A stretch of 64,000 nt of DNA from Actinomycetota bacterium (GTDB lineage Bacteria; Actinomycetota; Actinomycetes; Streptosporangiales; Streptosporangiaceae). The position numbers and the translations under genes are program-made. The notes under the pieces are model-generated. The model saw nothing but the letters and a program-made list of their open reading frames with translations. It was not told where the DNA came from and did not search any database. Positions 53,504-64,000 of the stretch are shown piece by piece (position 1 is the stretch's first letter; each line of letters starts with the position of its first letter). The DNA lies in the NCBI GenBank assembly GCA_003168255.1, contig PMSU01000055.1:42551-106550 (forward strand), given 5' to 3'.

Positions 53504-53667
53504 GACCGGTACGCCCATCGGTATATGTGACACTCCCAGAGCCATCTGTCAACTCGCTCAGGTGACAACAATCGCTGGGCGTCGGCGTTGAGCGCCAGAA
53601 AGATGGCATACATAGCACCAAATCCACGTCACCTTGATCAACACCCCTACCGGATTTCGCCGAGCGA

Positions 53668-54297
53668 TTACCCCTTAGGGGCTTGATCTTGTACCGCGCG
53701 TAGCCTGCGCAGAATCTGCTCTAGCTCACCGGCGTTAGTATCGGATCGCCGACTGAGCTGCCAGACCAGATCGTCGAGCACGTTCCAGCACATCACCTTG
53801 TTTTCCCACCGGTTCTCGATTAATGCCTGTTGCACCTTGTAGGCCTTCACGAGCAGCCGGATCCGGCCGACTGGCAGCTCATACGCATATGCGGATGTGG
53901 TGCGGGGCGTACTGATGAAGTTCGCCAGCTCAGAGTTCAGGCCGACGAGTACCTTCCGCGTGGCTGTAGCAGGATTGTGCTCGCTTCGCCTGGTGCGGAT
54001 AGCAGTCGCGGCGTTTTGCAGCGCTATAGTCACCAGCGCGATGGCCCCTGCATTCACCACCTCCGCAGGAAACAGTATCCCGCCGGTCGCCAGTGTGCCG
54101 GCAGCGGTTGCAACGACGGCTATCGCCACTGCTTGCGCGATCTTGATAATGATCGCCACCAGCCTGTCCAGCAGCGAATGGTCCTGCGTCCTTTCCGTCA
54201 ATCGCAGTTTCGCACGCAGCAACCGGATTTGAACCAGCGCTGCGTCGCGGGTGCGCCGGTGCCGTTGCCCGCAGCCGGGACAGGTGTCGGCGAGCAA
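53668..54297 (-). CDS. Membrane-associated hypothetical protein with N-terminal zinc ribbon
   Basis: CPGCGQ; two hydrophobic helices; start uncertain (TTG in ORF track, in-frame CTGC lies upstream). Confidence 0.6.
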   Translation of the reverse strand: MLADTCPGCGQRHRRTRDAALVQIRLLRAKLRLTERTQDHSLLDRLVAIIIKIAQAVAIAVVATAAGTLATGGILFPAEVVNAGAIALVTIALQNAATAIRTRRSEHNPATATRKVLVGLNSELANFISTPRTTSAYAYELPVGRIRLLVKAYKVQQALIENRWENKVMCWNVLDDLVWQLSRRSDTNAGELEQILRRLRAVQDQAPKG

Positions 54298-54347
54298 TAC
54301 CTGGCAGCCGGTGCAGGCAAAGACCCACGGGATCCGCCAGCTGAGCG

Positions 54348-54447
54348 CGCTTCCTTGCGTCCCGCCGCTACACGCTTCCTTGCGTCCCGCCGCTACACGC
54401 TTCCTTGCGTCCCGCCGCTACACGCTTCCTTGCTTCCCGCCGCTACA
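54348..54447. repeat. 25-bp tandem repeat x4
   Basis: CGCTTCCTTGCGTCCCGCCGCTACA at 54348, 54373, 54398, 54423 (last copy one substitution). Confidence 0.97.
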
Positions 54448-55396
54448 CGGACGGGGTGAGGACGATCTTGCCGACCTTGCCACCGGTACTGAACCGGTTA
54501 TAGGCGGCGGCCACGTCGTCAAGCCCGAATGTCGCATCGACCGGGACTCGGATCCGTCCAGCTGCCAGCAGCGGAAGTACGCGCTTCTCGACTTGGCGGG
54601 CGAGTATCGCCTTCTCCTCCAGCGGGCGGCCGCGCAGGGTCGAAGCGCTGATCCGGCCGCGCTTGTGCATCAGCTCGCCAAGATTGAGCTCGGCGCTGGC
54701 GCCGGCGCTCATGCCGATGACCACGATGCGGCCGCTGGTGGCGATGGAGCTGACGTTCTCAGCGAGGTTGGTCGCGCCGACCAGCTCGAGGATCACGTCG
54801 AAGGGCCCGTGCTCTGCGAAGTTCTCGGGGGCGATGACCTGCTCGGCGCCAAGCGCCGCGACCGCGTCCCGGCTGTCGGGGTTGCGGACGGTTGCGATGA
54901 CACGGGCCCCTGTGGTGACGCCGAGCTGGACCGCGGCGGTGCCGACGCCTCCCGCGGCGCCGTGCACCAGGAGCCTGTCGCCGGCCTGCAGGCAGCCCTG
55001 GCCGAAGATCGCGTCGTAGGCGGTCAGGAACACTTCGGGGAATCCGCCGGCGTCGGCCCATCCGAGCCCGTCGGGGACGGGCATGAGCTGACGCTCGTGC
55101 ACGACGGCCAGCTCCGCCTGCCCCGCGCCGGCGACGATCGCCATGACCCGGTCGCCGGGACGGAAGCGCGTGACATTGCGGCCAACCTCGGCGACCTCGC
55201 CGGCCAGCTCCAGGCCGGGGATGTCCTCGGGGACACCCGAGCCAGGGGGCGGCGGGTAGAAGCCGCGCACCTGCATCTGGTCGGCGCCGTTGAGCCCTGC
55301 AGCGCGGACACGGACCAGGACTTCACCGGGGCCGGGCTGCGGATCAGGATGCTCCGCTACGACGACCCCGCCGTCGCGGATGGTGGCGGCACGCAC
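54443..55396 (-). CDS. NADPH:quinone oxidoreductase/MDR-family dehydrogenase
   Basis: GPGEVLVRVRAAGLNGADQMQVRGFYPPPPG; HGAAGGVGTAAVQL; start GTG 55396. Confidence 0.92.
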   Translation of the reverse strand: MRAATIRDGGVVVAEHPDPQPGPGEVLVRVRAAGLNGADQMQVRGFYPPPPGSGVPEDIPGLELAGEVAEVGRNVTRFRPGDRVMAIVAGAGQAELAVVHERQLMPVPDGLGWADAGGFPEVFLTAYDAIFGQGCLQAGDRLLVHGAAGGVGTAAVQLGVTTGARVIATVRNPDSRDAVAALGAEQVIAPENFAEHGPFDVILELVGATNLAENVSSIATSGRIVVIGMSAGASAELNLGELMHKRGRISASTLRGRPLEEKAILARQVEKRVLPLLAAGRIRVPVDATFGLDDVAAAYNRFSTGGKVGKIVLTPSV

Positions 55397-55440
55397 AGTC
55401 TCACTCCGATCTCGTGCCACGGCCGGTCCGGGCACGCATG

Positions 55441-55460
55441 TGTACAATGACCACATTACA
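55441..55460. promoter_or_regulatory. Candidate TetR operator
   Basis: TGTACAATG-ACCA-CATTACA imperfect dyad between divergent oxidoreductase and TetR genes. Confidence 0.5.
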
Positions 55461-55471
55461 AGGAGTGTGCA

Positions 55472-56053
55472 GTGTCAACATCGACCAGGGACAGCTATCA
55501 CCACGGCGATCTGCGCGCCGCCTGTCTGGACGCGGCGATGGAGCTCCTCGGGGAAGAAGACGAGACTGCGCTGTCGCTACGCGGGGTAGCCCGCCGCGCA
55601 GGCGTGTCGGCCAACGCTCCCTACCGGCACTATCGCGACAAGGAAGCGCTGCTGGCCGCGCTGGCAACGCGAGGCTTCCAGGACCTAACCGCACGCCTGG
55701 TCACCGCCGACTCCTCGGCCGTGCCGGGTGCGGAGTTCATCGCCCTGGCCCAGGCCTACGTGAACTACGCAGTCGAGCACCCGGCTCTGTTCCGGCTGAT
55801 GTTCGGACACCCCTGCAGCCGATCGCATCCCGACGCCGCCGCCGCCGCCGGCCAGGCATCCGCCGTTCTTGCCGCCCGCGTCGCCACGGCGATATTGCCC
55901 GCACACCGGGACGCCTTCATGATCGGCTGCTGGGCCCTCGTCCACGGCCTGGCCGCCCTGATCCTCGACGGCAAGCTCACCGCATCTGATCCGGGCAAAG
56001 TCAGCGAGCTTGTCCGCGTCACAGTCGCGACTATGCTGGCCGGCGACCGATGA
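55472..56053 (+). CDS. TetR/AcrR-family regulator (WHG-like C-terminal domain)
   Basis: YHHGDLRAACLDAAMELLGEEDETALSLRGVARRAGVSANAPYRHYRDKEALL. Confidence 0.92.
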   Translation: MSTSTRDSYHHGDLRAACLDAAMELLGEEDETALSLRGVARRAGVSANAPYRHYRDKEALLAALATRGFQDLTARLVTADSSAVPGAEFIALAQAYVNYAVEHPALFRLMFGHPCSRSHPDAAAAAGQASAVLAARVATAILPAHRDAFMIGCWALVHGLAALILDGKLTASDPGKVSELVRVTVATMLAGDR

Positions 56054-56780
56054 ACAGTTCGCGGGGTTGCCGGTCCTCGGAGGTTTCCTCCGCGATGGCC
56101 TGTGGTTCGAATCCAGCGTCAGCGAGCAACCCGAGCCACGTATCGCGGCCAAACAATCCGAGCCGGTGCGTCTCGTGAACGACCTGTACCGGACCGCCTA
56201 GGTCGCGGAGCATGTACACGTAATCCGTCAGCGTCCAGGTGTCGCCCGGATCCGGATCCCAGGACCATTCCAGGAAGCGCGCCCCGCGGCCATCGGCATC
56301 GTCGTCGCCGCCGCAGCCGGTGCCCGCTTCAAAGGTCTCGGTGATGTGGTCGGGGATGAAAACCGCGACGCCGCCGGGCCGGCAGTGCGCGAAGGCGGTA
56401 ACCATGACCTGCCTGAGGTCGCCTTCGCTGGTCATGTAGTCCACGGCATCGTGGACGAACACCGCGTCGAAGGTCCTGCCCAGCCGGATAGTGCGCATGT
56501 CACCCAGGACGTGCGGGCAGTCCGGGTTGAGCCGTTGTGACACATCGAGCATGGCTTGGGACAGATCAACAAGCGTCAAGGCGAACCGTGTCTTCAGGTG
56601 ACTGGCATTGCAGCCGCCGCCGCTGCCCAGGTCCAGGACATCCCGAACGGGCCCGGAGGCCAGACCGAATACCCCAGCCGCGAAGGCGGCCTCCTCTGCG
56701 TACTCCTCCGGCGGAGAGATGAGCGGCCACCATCCCGCCAAGTCCTGATAGAGGCGATACTCAACTGTCTCCTCAGCCAT
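56031..56780 (-). CDS. SAM-dependent methyltransferase
   Basis: Start ATG 56780; VRDVLDLGSGGGCNASHLKTRFALTLVDLSQAML. Confidence 0.87.
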   Translation of the reverse strand: MAEETVEYRLYQDLAGWWPLISPPEEYAEEAAFAAGVFGLASGPVRDVLDLGSGGGCNASHLKTRFALTLVDLSQAMLDVSQRLNPDCPHVLGDMRTIRLGRTFDAVFVHDAVDYMTSEGDLRQVMVTAFAHCRPGGVAVFIPDHITETFEAGTGCGGDDDADGRGARFLEWSWDPDPGDTWTLTDYVYMLRDLGGPVQVVHETHRLGLFGRDTWLGLLADAGFEPQAIAEETSEDRQPRELFIGRRPA

Positions 56781-56989
56781 GATGACCTCATCCCGGTGAT
56801 CTACGTGGCGCCGCACGTTATCAGTGCGACGGGCCGTAGAAGGGCCCGTCCGCGTGTAACCGGGATTCCCTTGCTCATCTGCACCGGGTGGGCAGCCTGT
56901 GACGGCCGCCGGTGACCTGCCTTCCAGTTATCAGATCCCGCTCCAGCCACTACGGACAACCGGAGCCAAGCAGGAAGTCGACCAGGCCG

Positions 56990-57267
56990 CAGCGCGTCGG
57001 CGGCGTCGAGGTGGTTATTGGTGTCCTGCAGGAACCGGTGTTCGGTCCGCTTGTGGTCTTTGGCCTCGGCGGTGTCGCCACCGCTGTCCTCGGCGATCGC
57101 GCGGCCCGGCTCACCCCGCGTCCCGCCTTGCTGATGACCTTCCTGAGGTCGCGGAGCTTGACCTTAGCCTGGTCATCGCCCGTGATGACGGGGTGCACGC
57201 CGTGGCCGCCCGGGACCGGATCAGCCTGGGCCAGCCGCCGGACCCGTTCCTGCGGCGGCTGCGCTGA
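56990..57267 (+). pseudogene. Remnant of ADP-forming acyl-CoA ligase/ATP-grasp (Pat/ACD-like) C-terminus
   Basis: Frame 1 GGVEVVIGVLQEPVFGPLVVFGLGGVATAVLGDRAARLTP, then frame change near 57124 to RLADDLPEVAELDLSLVIARDDGVHAVAARDRI...PPDPFLRRLR*. Confidence 0.7.
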
Positions 57268-58168
57268 CCAGCAACAGCGTCGGCTTCACGAAGTCCGCAC
57301 CCTGCTCGCTCGCGGGAACGATGAAGACCGGGCAACGGGCATGATTCAGTACCGCATGGGTGACCGAGCCGCTACCAGGATCCACGCGTCCCTGGCCGCC
57401 GTGGCTGCCAAGCACCACCAGGTCGGCGCTGGCAGAGGCGGCCGCAAGCGCACGGCCCGGATGCGCATGGACGATCTGCTCCCCGACCTCCACATCCGGG
57501 TACTTCTCCTGCCACGGCGCGAGTAGCTGGTGCAACCGGATGAGCGCCGCTGACGACACCTGGTGCGGGTCGATGACGGGTCGGCCCGCCTCGGCCGGAT
57601 TTATGGCCGGCCGGAACCAGAACCAGGCGTGCACGGCGAGCAGGTGCGCTCGGCGGAGCGCCGCCTCCTGGAAGGCGAAAGCGAGCGTCGCCGCGGAGTC
57701 CTCAAGTTCGCGCACTCCCACCACGACCTGGCCGTGGGCCTGCGGCGTCTCCGCGCGCTCAATCACTACCGGGCAGGGGGGATGCGTGGCGAGATGCCTG
57801 CTCACCGAGCCAACGGCCGTGAGACTGCCGGCACCCTGGGAGCCGACCACGAGCATCGCGGCGCCCGCCGCGGCGTCAGCTAGGACCCGCGCAGGTTTCC
57901 CCACAAGTAGCGCGGTGTCCACCGCCAGGCCGGGGACCACCAGATCCGCCAGGTCGGCCGCGTCATCCAGGGCTTTCTCGGCTGTCGTCGTTAGTGCCGT
58001 GGTGACCACGTGGGAAGTGCTGGCCGTGCCCAAGTGCGAAGGAAGGGCAATGGCCGAAACGATCCGGAGCGGGGCGTCGTGCAGCGCGGCTTCGTTGGCC
58101 GCCCACTCCACTGCGTGCAGCGATCGATCTGAGCCGTCCGTGCCGACGACGATGGGCTTGATTGCCAT
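57221..58168 (-). CDS. Universal stress protein, two tandem Usp domains
   Basis: IVVGTDGSDRSLHAVEWAANEA; VVGSQGAGSLTAVGSVSRHLATHPPCPVVI; VVLGSHGGQGRVDPGSGSVTHAVLNHARCPVFIV. Confidence 0.92.
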   Translation of the reverse strand: MAIKPIVVGTDGSDRSLHAVEWAANEAALHDAPLRIVSAIALPSHLGTASTSHVVTTALTTTAEKALDDAADLADLVVPGLAVDTALLVGKPARVLADAAAGAAMLVVGSQGAGSLTAVGSVSRHLATHPPCPVVIERAETPQAHGQVVVGVRELEDSAATLAFAFQEAALRRAHLLAVHAWFWFRPAINPAEAGRPVIDPHQVSSAALIRLHQLLAPWQEKYPDVEVGEQIVHAHPGRALAAASASADLVVLGSHGGQGRVDPGSGSVTHAVLNHARCPVFIVPASEQGADFVKPTLLLVSAAAAGTGPAAGPG

Positions 58169-58354
58169 GACTGCCTCCTTGGCTGGAGCCTCAGCACCAG
58201 CTTCGGCTGTTGACAGGTCGTGCGGTCAGAGGCATTGGGCTCGAACCTGCGGGACCGATGGCCCTGCCCGGCCGCTGGCCCGTCCCCCAGCCAGCGCTGG
58301 CCGGCCTGAGCGGCTAGCGGGCGCGGGTGCCCCCGCGGTGCCGCGGGCTGGTGA

Positions 58355-60148
<1,794 letters not shown>

Positions 60149-60841
60149 TCAGCGGGCCGTCCGGTCCCGTTTCTGGTCGCCGTCTTGGGGGAACAAGCGG
60201 GCGGCGTAGGCAGCGGCCTGGGTTCTGCGCTCCATGCCCAGCTTGGCGAACAGTGCGGAGACATAGTTCTTGACGGTCTTCTCGGCCAGGTACATGCGCT
60301 CGCCGATCTGCCGGTTGGTCAGCCCCTCCCCGATCAGTTCCAGGATCCGCCGTTCTTGGTCGGTGAGCTCGGAAAGCGGATCGGAACGCTCGGCCTGGTC
60401 TCGCATCCGCGCCATCACCCGGCTCGCCGCCGCCGGATCCAGCATCGATTCGCCGGAGGAGACCGTCCGGACAGCGCCGACCAGGTCGGTGCCCCGGATC
60501 TGCTTCAGCACGTAACCGGCCGCCCCGGCCATGATCGCGTCGAACAGCGCCTCGTCATCGCCGAACGAGGTAAGCATCAGGCAGGCGACCTCCGGCATTG
60601 AGGATCGGATGTCACGGCAGACGCTGACACCGTCGCCATCCGGAAGACGTACGTCGAGCACGGCAACGTCTGGCCGCAAGGCCGGAATACGGGCAAGCGC
60701 GGAGGCGGCGGTCCCCGCCTCACCCACGACCGTGATGTCGGGCTCGGCTTCGAGTACTTCCCTGACGCCGCGCCGGACGATCTCGTGATCATCGAGCAGG
60801 AACACGGTGATCACGCGGCGATCCCGTGCTGACTCATCCAT
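60149..60841 (-). CDS. devR: NarL/LuxR-family response regulator, DevR/DosR-like
   Basis: Start ATG 60841; [19 protein letters not shown]...; [52 protein letters not shown]. Confidence 0.93.
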   Translation of the reverse strand: MDESARDRRVITVFLLDDHEIVRRGVREVLEAEPDITVVGEAGTAASALARIPALRPDVAVLDVRLPDGDGVSVCRDIRSSMPEVACLMLTSFGDDEALFDAIMAGAAGYVLKQIRGTDLVGAVRTVSSGESMLDPAAASRVMARMRDQAERSDPLSELTDQERRILELIGEGLTNRQIGERMYLAEKTVKNYVSALFAKLGMERRTQAAAYAARLFPQDGDQKRDRTAR

Positions 60842-60935
60842 TCCATCTGGCGGCGCCTTTCCGTCTGAGGCGCTGACGGGCCATCCGAGCTCCCGGCGGC
60901 ATCGTTCCAACCATAGCGGCGGTCGGCCCGCCTGG

Positions 60936-60955
60936 TTAGGGACCATGGTCCCGAA
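60936..60955. promoter_or_regulatory. DevR/DosR-type box
   Basis: TTAGGGACCATGGTCCCGAA matches 17/20 of TTSGGGACTWWAGTCCCSAA; ~95 bp upstream of devR start. Confidence 0.7.
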
Positions 60956-60994
60956 ACCCTGACCGAACGTCCCCTGAACCCTGCCCGCGGGGTA

Positions 60995-61690
60995 TCAAGC
61001 CTGGACAGGCTGAACGCTACTCACAGCGAAGAACTCCGCATTATCGCAGTGGTCTTCATGGGGGTAGCTGAGCCTGTCCCGCACATCCACTACAGCTTCG
61101 ACATGCCGGATGTCGTCCAGCAGATACGGGGTACTAGCCTGTATTTCGACCTTCCCGGTAACTGTTACTATGCCGGATCTGACCGATATCTCGACCGTGT
61201 GCGGATCCAGCGCGAATTTGCGGGTCACAATGTCGGTCACTTCGTCGCGAATCTCGGAGTCCTCGCGGCTGAAGACACTGAGCACGTCAACCCGGCTGAC
61301 GATGCCAATCAGATGACCCCAGTCGTCCACGACCGGCAGTCGCCTGACCCGTCGGGCACTCATCAGACTCGCGGCGTCCGGCACAGTCGCGTCCCGGCCG
61401 ATTGTCACCGCTGGCCGCGTCATAAGGCCCGCTGCCAGGACCTCGTCTGCCTTTTCCTCGTCGGCCGCGCGCCGTCGAGGCCCGGCCGCGCGGCGTCCGG
61501 CGGCCTTCGCCTCCTTGGCCAGCAAGTCGCCCTCGGACACCACCCCGATCACGTGATGCTCGGAGTCCAGGACGGGCAGCGCGCTGATGTGGGCGTTGCG
61601 CATGACCTCGACGATCTCCTTGAATTCTGCGCCTTCCAGCACCGCCACCACCGTGCGGGTCATGACATCTGCGACCGTGGTCCTCTTCAT
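60995..61690 (-). CDS. CBS-pair plus BON-domain protein
   Basis: Start ATG 61690; VADVMTRTVVAVLEGAEFKEIVEVMRNAHISALPVLDSE; second CBS; BON-like IVTVTGKVE. Confidence 0.9.
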   Translation of the reverse strand: MKRTTVADVMTRTVVAVLEGAEFKEIVEVMRNAHISALPVLDSEHHVIGVVSEGDLLAKEAKAAGRRAAGPRRRAADEEKADEVLAAGLMTRPAVTIGRDATVPDAASLMSARRVRRLPVVDDWGHLIGIVSRVDVLSVFSREDSEIRDEVTDIVTRKFALDPHTVEISVRSGIVTVTGKVEIQASTPYLLDDIRHVEAVVDVRDRLSYPHEDHCDNAEFFAVSSVQPVQA

Positions 61691-61881
61691 AACGTCACTC
61701 CTTCCGAGTGTCAGCGCCAGTTCAGCACGGCTGCACAACACAGCGCACGGGCCGAAGGGCCCGACGACGGCTGACCTTCGGCCTCTTCCTGGGTCACCCG
61801 CTGATCGCTTTGCGAACGCCGATTGCCCGCCGGCTGGGCGGGCCGACAGGCAGGCGGACTTGCGGATTTATCGAATGCTGA

Positions 61882-62322
61882 TCAGGTGGGGTTGATGTGC
61901 TTGTTGAGCATCACAGGAATGCGCCGTTCCGCCTTCTCGTCATCCTGATCCTTCAGCGGAACCACCACCTCCAGGACGCCCTTGTCGTAGCTGGCCTGGA
62001 TGTGCTTCTCATCCGCGCCCGCGGGCAGCGTGATGCTGCGGGCGAAGGTGCCGTAGCGGAACTCCGAGTGATGCTTTCCCTCCGCCTCCTCGTGCCTGTC
62101 CGCCCTGATCGCCAGAACGCCGCCGTGGGACATCGTTACGTCGATGTCCTTCTCCGGGTCTACGCCGGGAAGCTCTGCTCGCAGTATGTAGCAGCCGTCC
62201 TTGACGTAGTCCTCCACCCGCAGCGGGTTCCCGTCAAGGGGGCGGAGCGCGGTTAACGGAGACTCCAGCCAGTCGAAAAGGTTGGACGGCCCCCGGTAGT
62301 CCCTGTGTGTCAGCGTGTTCAT
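61882..62322 (-). CDS. Hsp20/alpha-crystallin small heat-shock protein
   Basis: Start ATG 62322; VEDYVKDGCYILRAELPGVDPEKDIDVTMSHGGVLAIRADR...GVLEVVVPL. Confidence 0.93.
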   Translation of the reverse strand: MNTLTHRDYRGPSNLFDWLESPLTALRPLDGNPLRVEDYVKDGCYILRAELPGVDPEKDIDVTMSHGGVLAIRADRHEEAEGKHHSEFRYGTFARSITLPAGADEKHIQASYDKGVLEVVVPLKDQDDEKAERRIPVMLNKHINPT

Positions 62323-62525
62323 CGATCGCACCTTCTCTTCCTTAGTTCTTCTCTGCACTCTCATTCCACCGTGGTGGCGTGCTGCCGCGCAGGGGGCAAA
62401 GGTGGTCAAAGGCCGGGACCTTCGTACTGACCTCAGGTCAGCGACAACGGCGTACTGTTACGCGGGTACAGACGCCGGGAATTTCCTCGACGCATTTTCC
62501 CGCCCAGACCTGAACAGGACCACTT

Positions 62526-63020
62526 ATGTCCGATCCCACCACCAGTAGTCTCCCTGGCAGCCCGGCCGGCCCTGAGCCGGGACATGACGCAGCGACAGCG
62601 AACCCCGAGCCAGAGCTGCTGGACGAGGCGGAGTGCCTGCGGCTGATCTCGCCGGGCGGGGTGGGCAGGCTCGCGTACTCCGGCCGGTTCGGGCCGACTG
62701 TCCTTCCGGTCAACTACATGATGTACGAGGGAAGCGTCGTATTCCGTACCGCACACGACAGCCACACGGATGAGGACCTCCGCACCGGGATACGGGGCGC
62801 CGAGTTCAAGGTGGCCTTCGAGATCGACGACATCAAGCCGGCCACACGCGAAGGGTGGAGCGTTCTGATCCAGGGCCCGGCGCATTATGTGGAATCCGAT
62901 ACCGAGCGCGCATCGGTCCTGGAAGCGGGCGTCCAACCCTGGGCCGGCGGAGCCAGGGAACTCTTCCTCCGCATTACCCCCACGCGTATCACCGGCAGGC
63001 GCGTCCGGCGGAGCGGATGA
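62526..63020 (+). CDS. Pyridoxamine 5'-phosphate oxidase-family (flavin-binding) protein
   Basis: LDEAECLRLISPGGVGRLAYSGRFGPTVLPVNYMMYEGSVVFRTA. Confidence 0.9.
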   Translation: MSDPTTSSLPGSPAGPEPGHDAATANPEPELLDEAECLRLISPGGVGRLAYSGRFGPTVLPVNYMMYEGSVVFRTAHDSHTDEDLRTGIRGAEFKVAFEIDDIKPATREGWSVLIQGPAHYVESDTERASVLEAGVQPWAGGARELFLRITPTRITGRRVRRSG

Positions 63021-63862
63021 AGGCCGGCGAGAAGCCCGCTGCGACGGTGCCTACGCGGCTACCCCGCAAGATCTATGAAACGGAACTGTTCCGGCTTCAG
63101 GCGGAACTGGTGAAACTTCAGGAATGGGTTCGCGGCGAGGGCGCTCGCCTGGTCGTGGTATTCGAGGGCAGGGACGCGGCCGGCAAGGGCAGCACCATCA
63201 GCCGGGTCACCCAGTACCTCAATCCGCGCGTGGCCCGGATCGCGGCGCTGCCGATGCCGACCGAGCGCGAGCAGTCGCACTGGTATTTCCAGCGCTACAT
63301 CGCGCACCTGCCCGCGGCGGGCGAGATCGTGCTGTTCGACCGCAGCTGGTACAACCGGGCCGGCGTCGAGCACGTGATGGGATTCTGCACGAAGGAAGAG
63401 TACGGCCGCTTCCTGCACCAGTGCCCGATTTTCGAGCGGCTGCTGGTGGAGGACGGCATCCTGCTCCGCAAGTACTGGTTCTCGGTGAGCGATGACGAGC
63501 AGGAGCGCAGGTTCCGTGGCAGGCTCAACGATCCGATGCGACGCTGGAAACTGTCCCCGATGGATCTGGAGTCGATTTCCCGGTGGGAGGACTACTCCCG
63601 CGCCAAGGACGAGATGCTCGTCCACACCGACATTCCCGAGGCACCCTGGTACGTGGTGGAGAGCGCGGATAAGCGGCGCGCGCGGATCAATATGATCGCT
63701 CACTTGCTGACCACGATCGCCTACCACGATGTGCAGCAGCGGCCGTTGCGGTTGCCGCCCCGGCCGAAATCCAAGGGCTACGTGCGGGCCCCCCGGGAGT
63801 CGCAGACTTACGTTCCCGATCATGCCGCATCGGTGGTCGCGGCGGCGATCGGCTCGCAGTAG
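63017..63862 (+). CDS. ppk2: Polyphosphate kinase 2 (PPK2 family)
   Basis: VVFEGRDAAGKGSTISRVTQYLNPRVARIAALPMPTEREQSHWYFQRYIAHLP...FDRSWYNRAGVE; ATGA overlap with preceding gene. Confidence 0.94.
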   Translation: MKAGEKPAATVPTRLPRKIYETELFRLQAELVKLQEWVRGEGARLVVVFEGRDAAGKGSTISRVTQYLNPRVARIAALPMPTEREQSHWYFQRYIAHLPAAGEIVLFDRSWYNRAGVEHVMGFCTKEEYGRFLHQCPIFERLLVEDGILLRKYWFSVSDDEQERRFRGRLNDPMRRWKLSPMDLESISRWEDYSRAKDEMLVHTDIPEAPWYVVESADKRRARINMIAHLLTTIAYHDVQQRPLRLPPRPKSKGYVRAPRESQTYVPDHAASVVAAAIGSQ

Positions 63863-64000
63863 CTCCCGCACCCGGTCAGCTGCCTGGGTGCCCCTGCTGC
63901 CAGAGCCGCTGGAAGCCGCCGACCCCTGATGATCATTGTCCGCTGCGCTCTTGATGCGGCGCGCTAGCCGTTGCTCCGGGAGGCGTTCCCGCGGGAACGT

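Noticed and set aside
54348-54447. CRISPR array
   Set aside because: Repeats are directly adjacent with no unique spacers and there are no cas genes; this is a simple tandem array.

Overview
This is a high-GC actinobacterial chromosomal window, probably Streptosporangiales-like, although taxonomy cannot be fixed from the sequence alone. It carries about 65 protein-coding genes. I recognised no rRNA, tRNA or CRISPR array. Main content: (i) regulator/enzyme pairs in the first 13 kb; (ii) extensive acyl-CoA metabolism: several AMP-binding ligases, an acyl-CoA dehydrogenase, an acyl-CoA carboxylase/TIGR03084/AtuA operon, enoyl-CoA hydratase and SDRs; (iii) a co-oriented 30.5-37.8 kb operon combining an alpha/beta hydrolase, a dienoyl-CoA-reductase-like SDR, a CoA ligase, a HalD/BesD-like Fe(II)/2OG oxygenase, a SAM methyltransferase and a carnitine/choline O-acyltransferase, which could be an uncharacterised carnitine-like betaine/acyl-ester pathway; (iv) a DosR/DevR-type dormancy island (about 57-64 kb) with a good DevR box. 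The clearest unexplained structure is a ~350-370 bp dispersed repeat, present as two inverted copies (~13.64-14.02 kb and ~28.10-28.45 kb). It has a 50-bp hairpin core, and a third hairpin-only copy at 30.31 kb shows compensatory stem changes. One copy appears to split an MFS gene, and the other abuts a thioredoxin/DsbA-like remnant. The window is also rich in short tandem arrays (8, 9, 12, 15 and 25 bp) at gene ends and in intergenic spacers. Coordinates for starts moved from the ORF track are my own reading. All identifications are by eye, without database searches.
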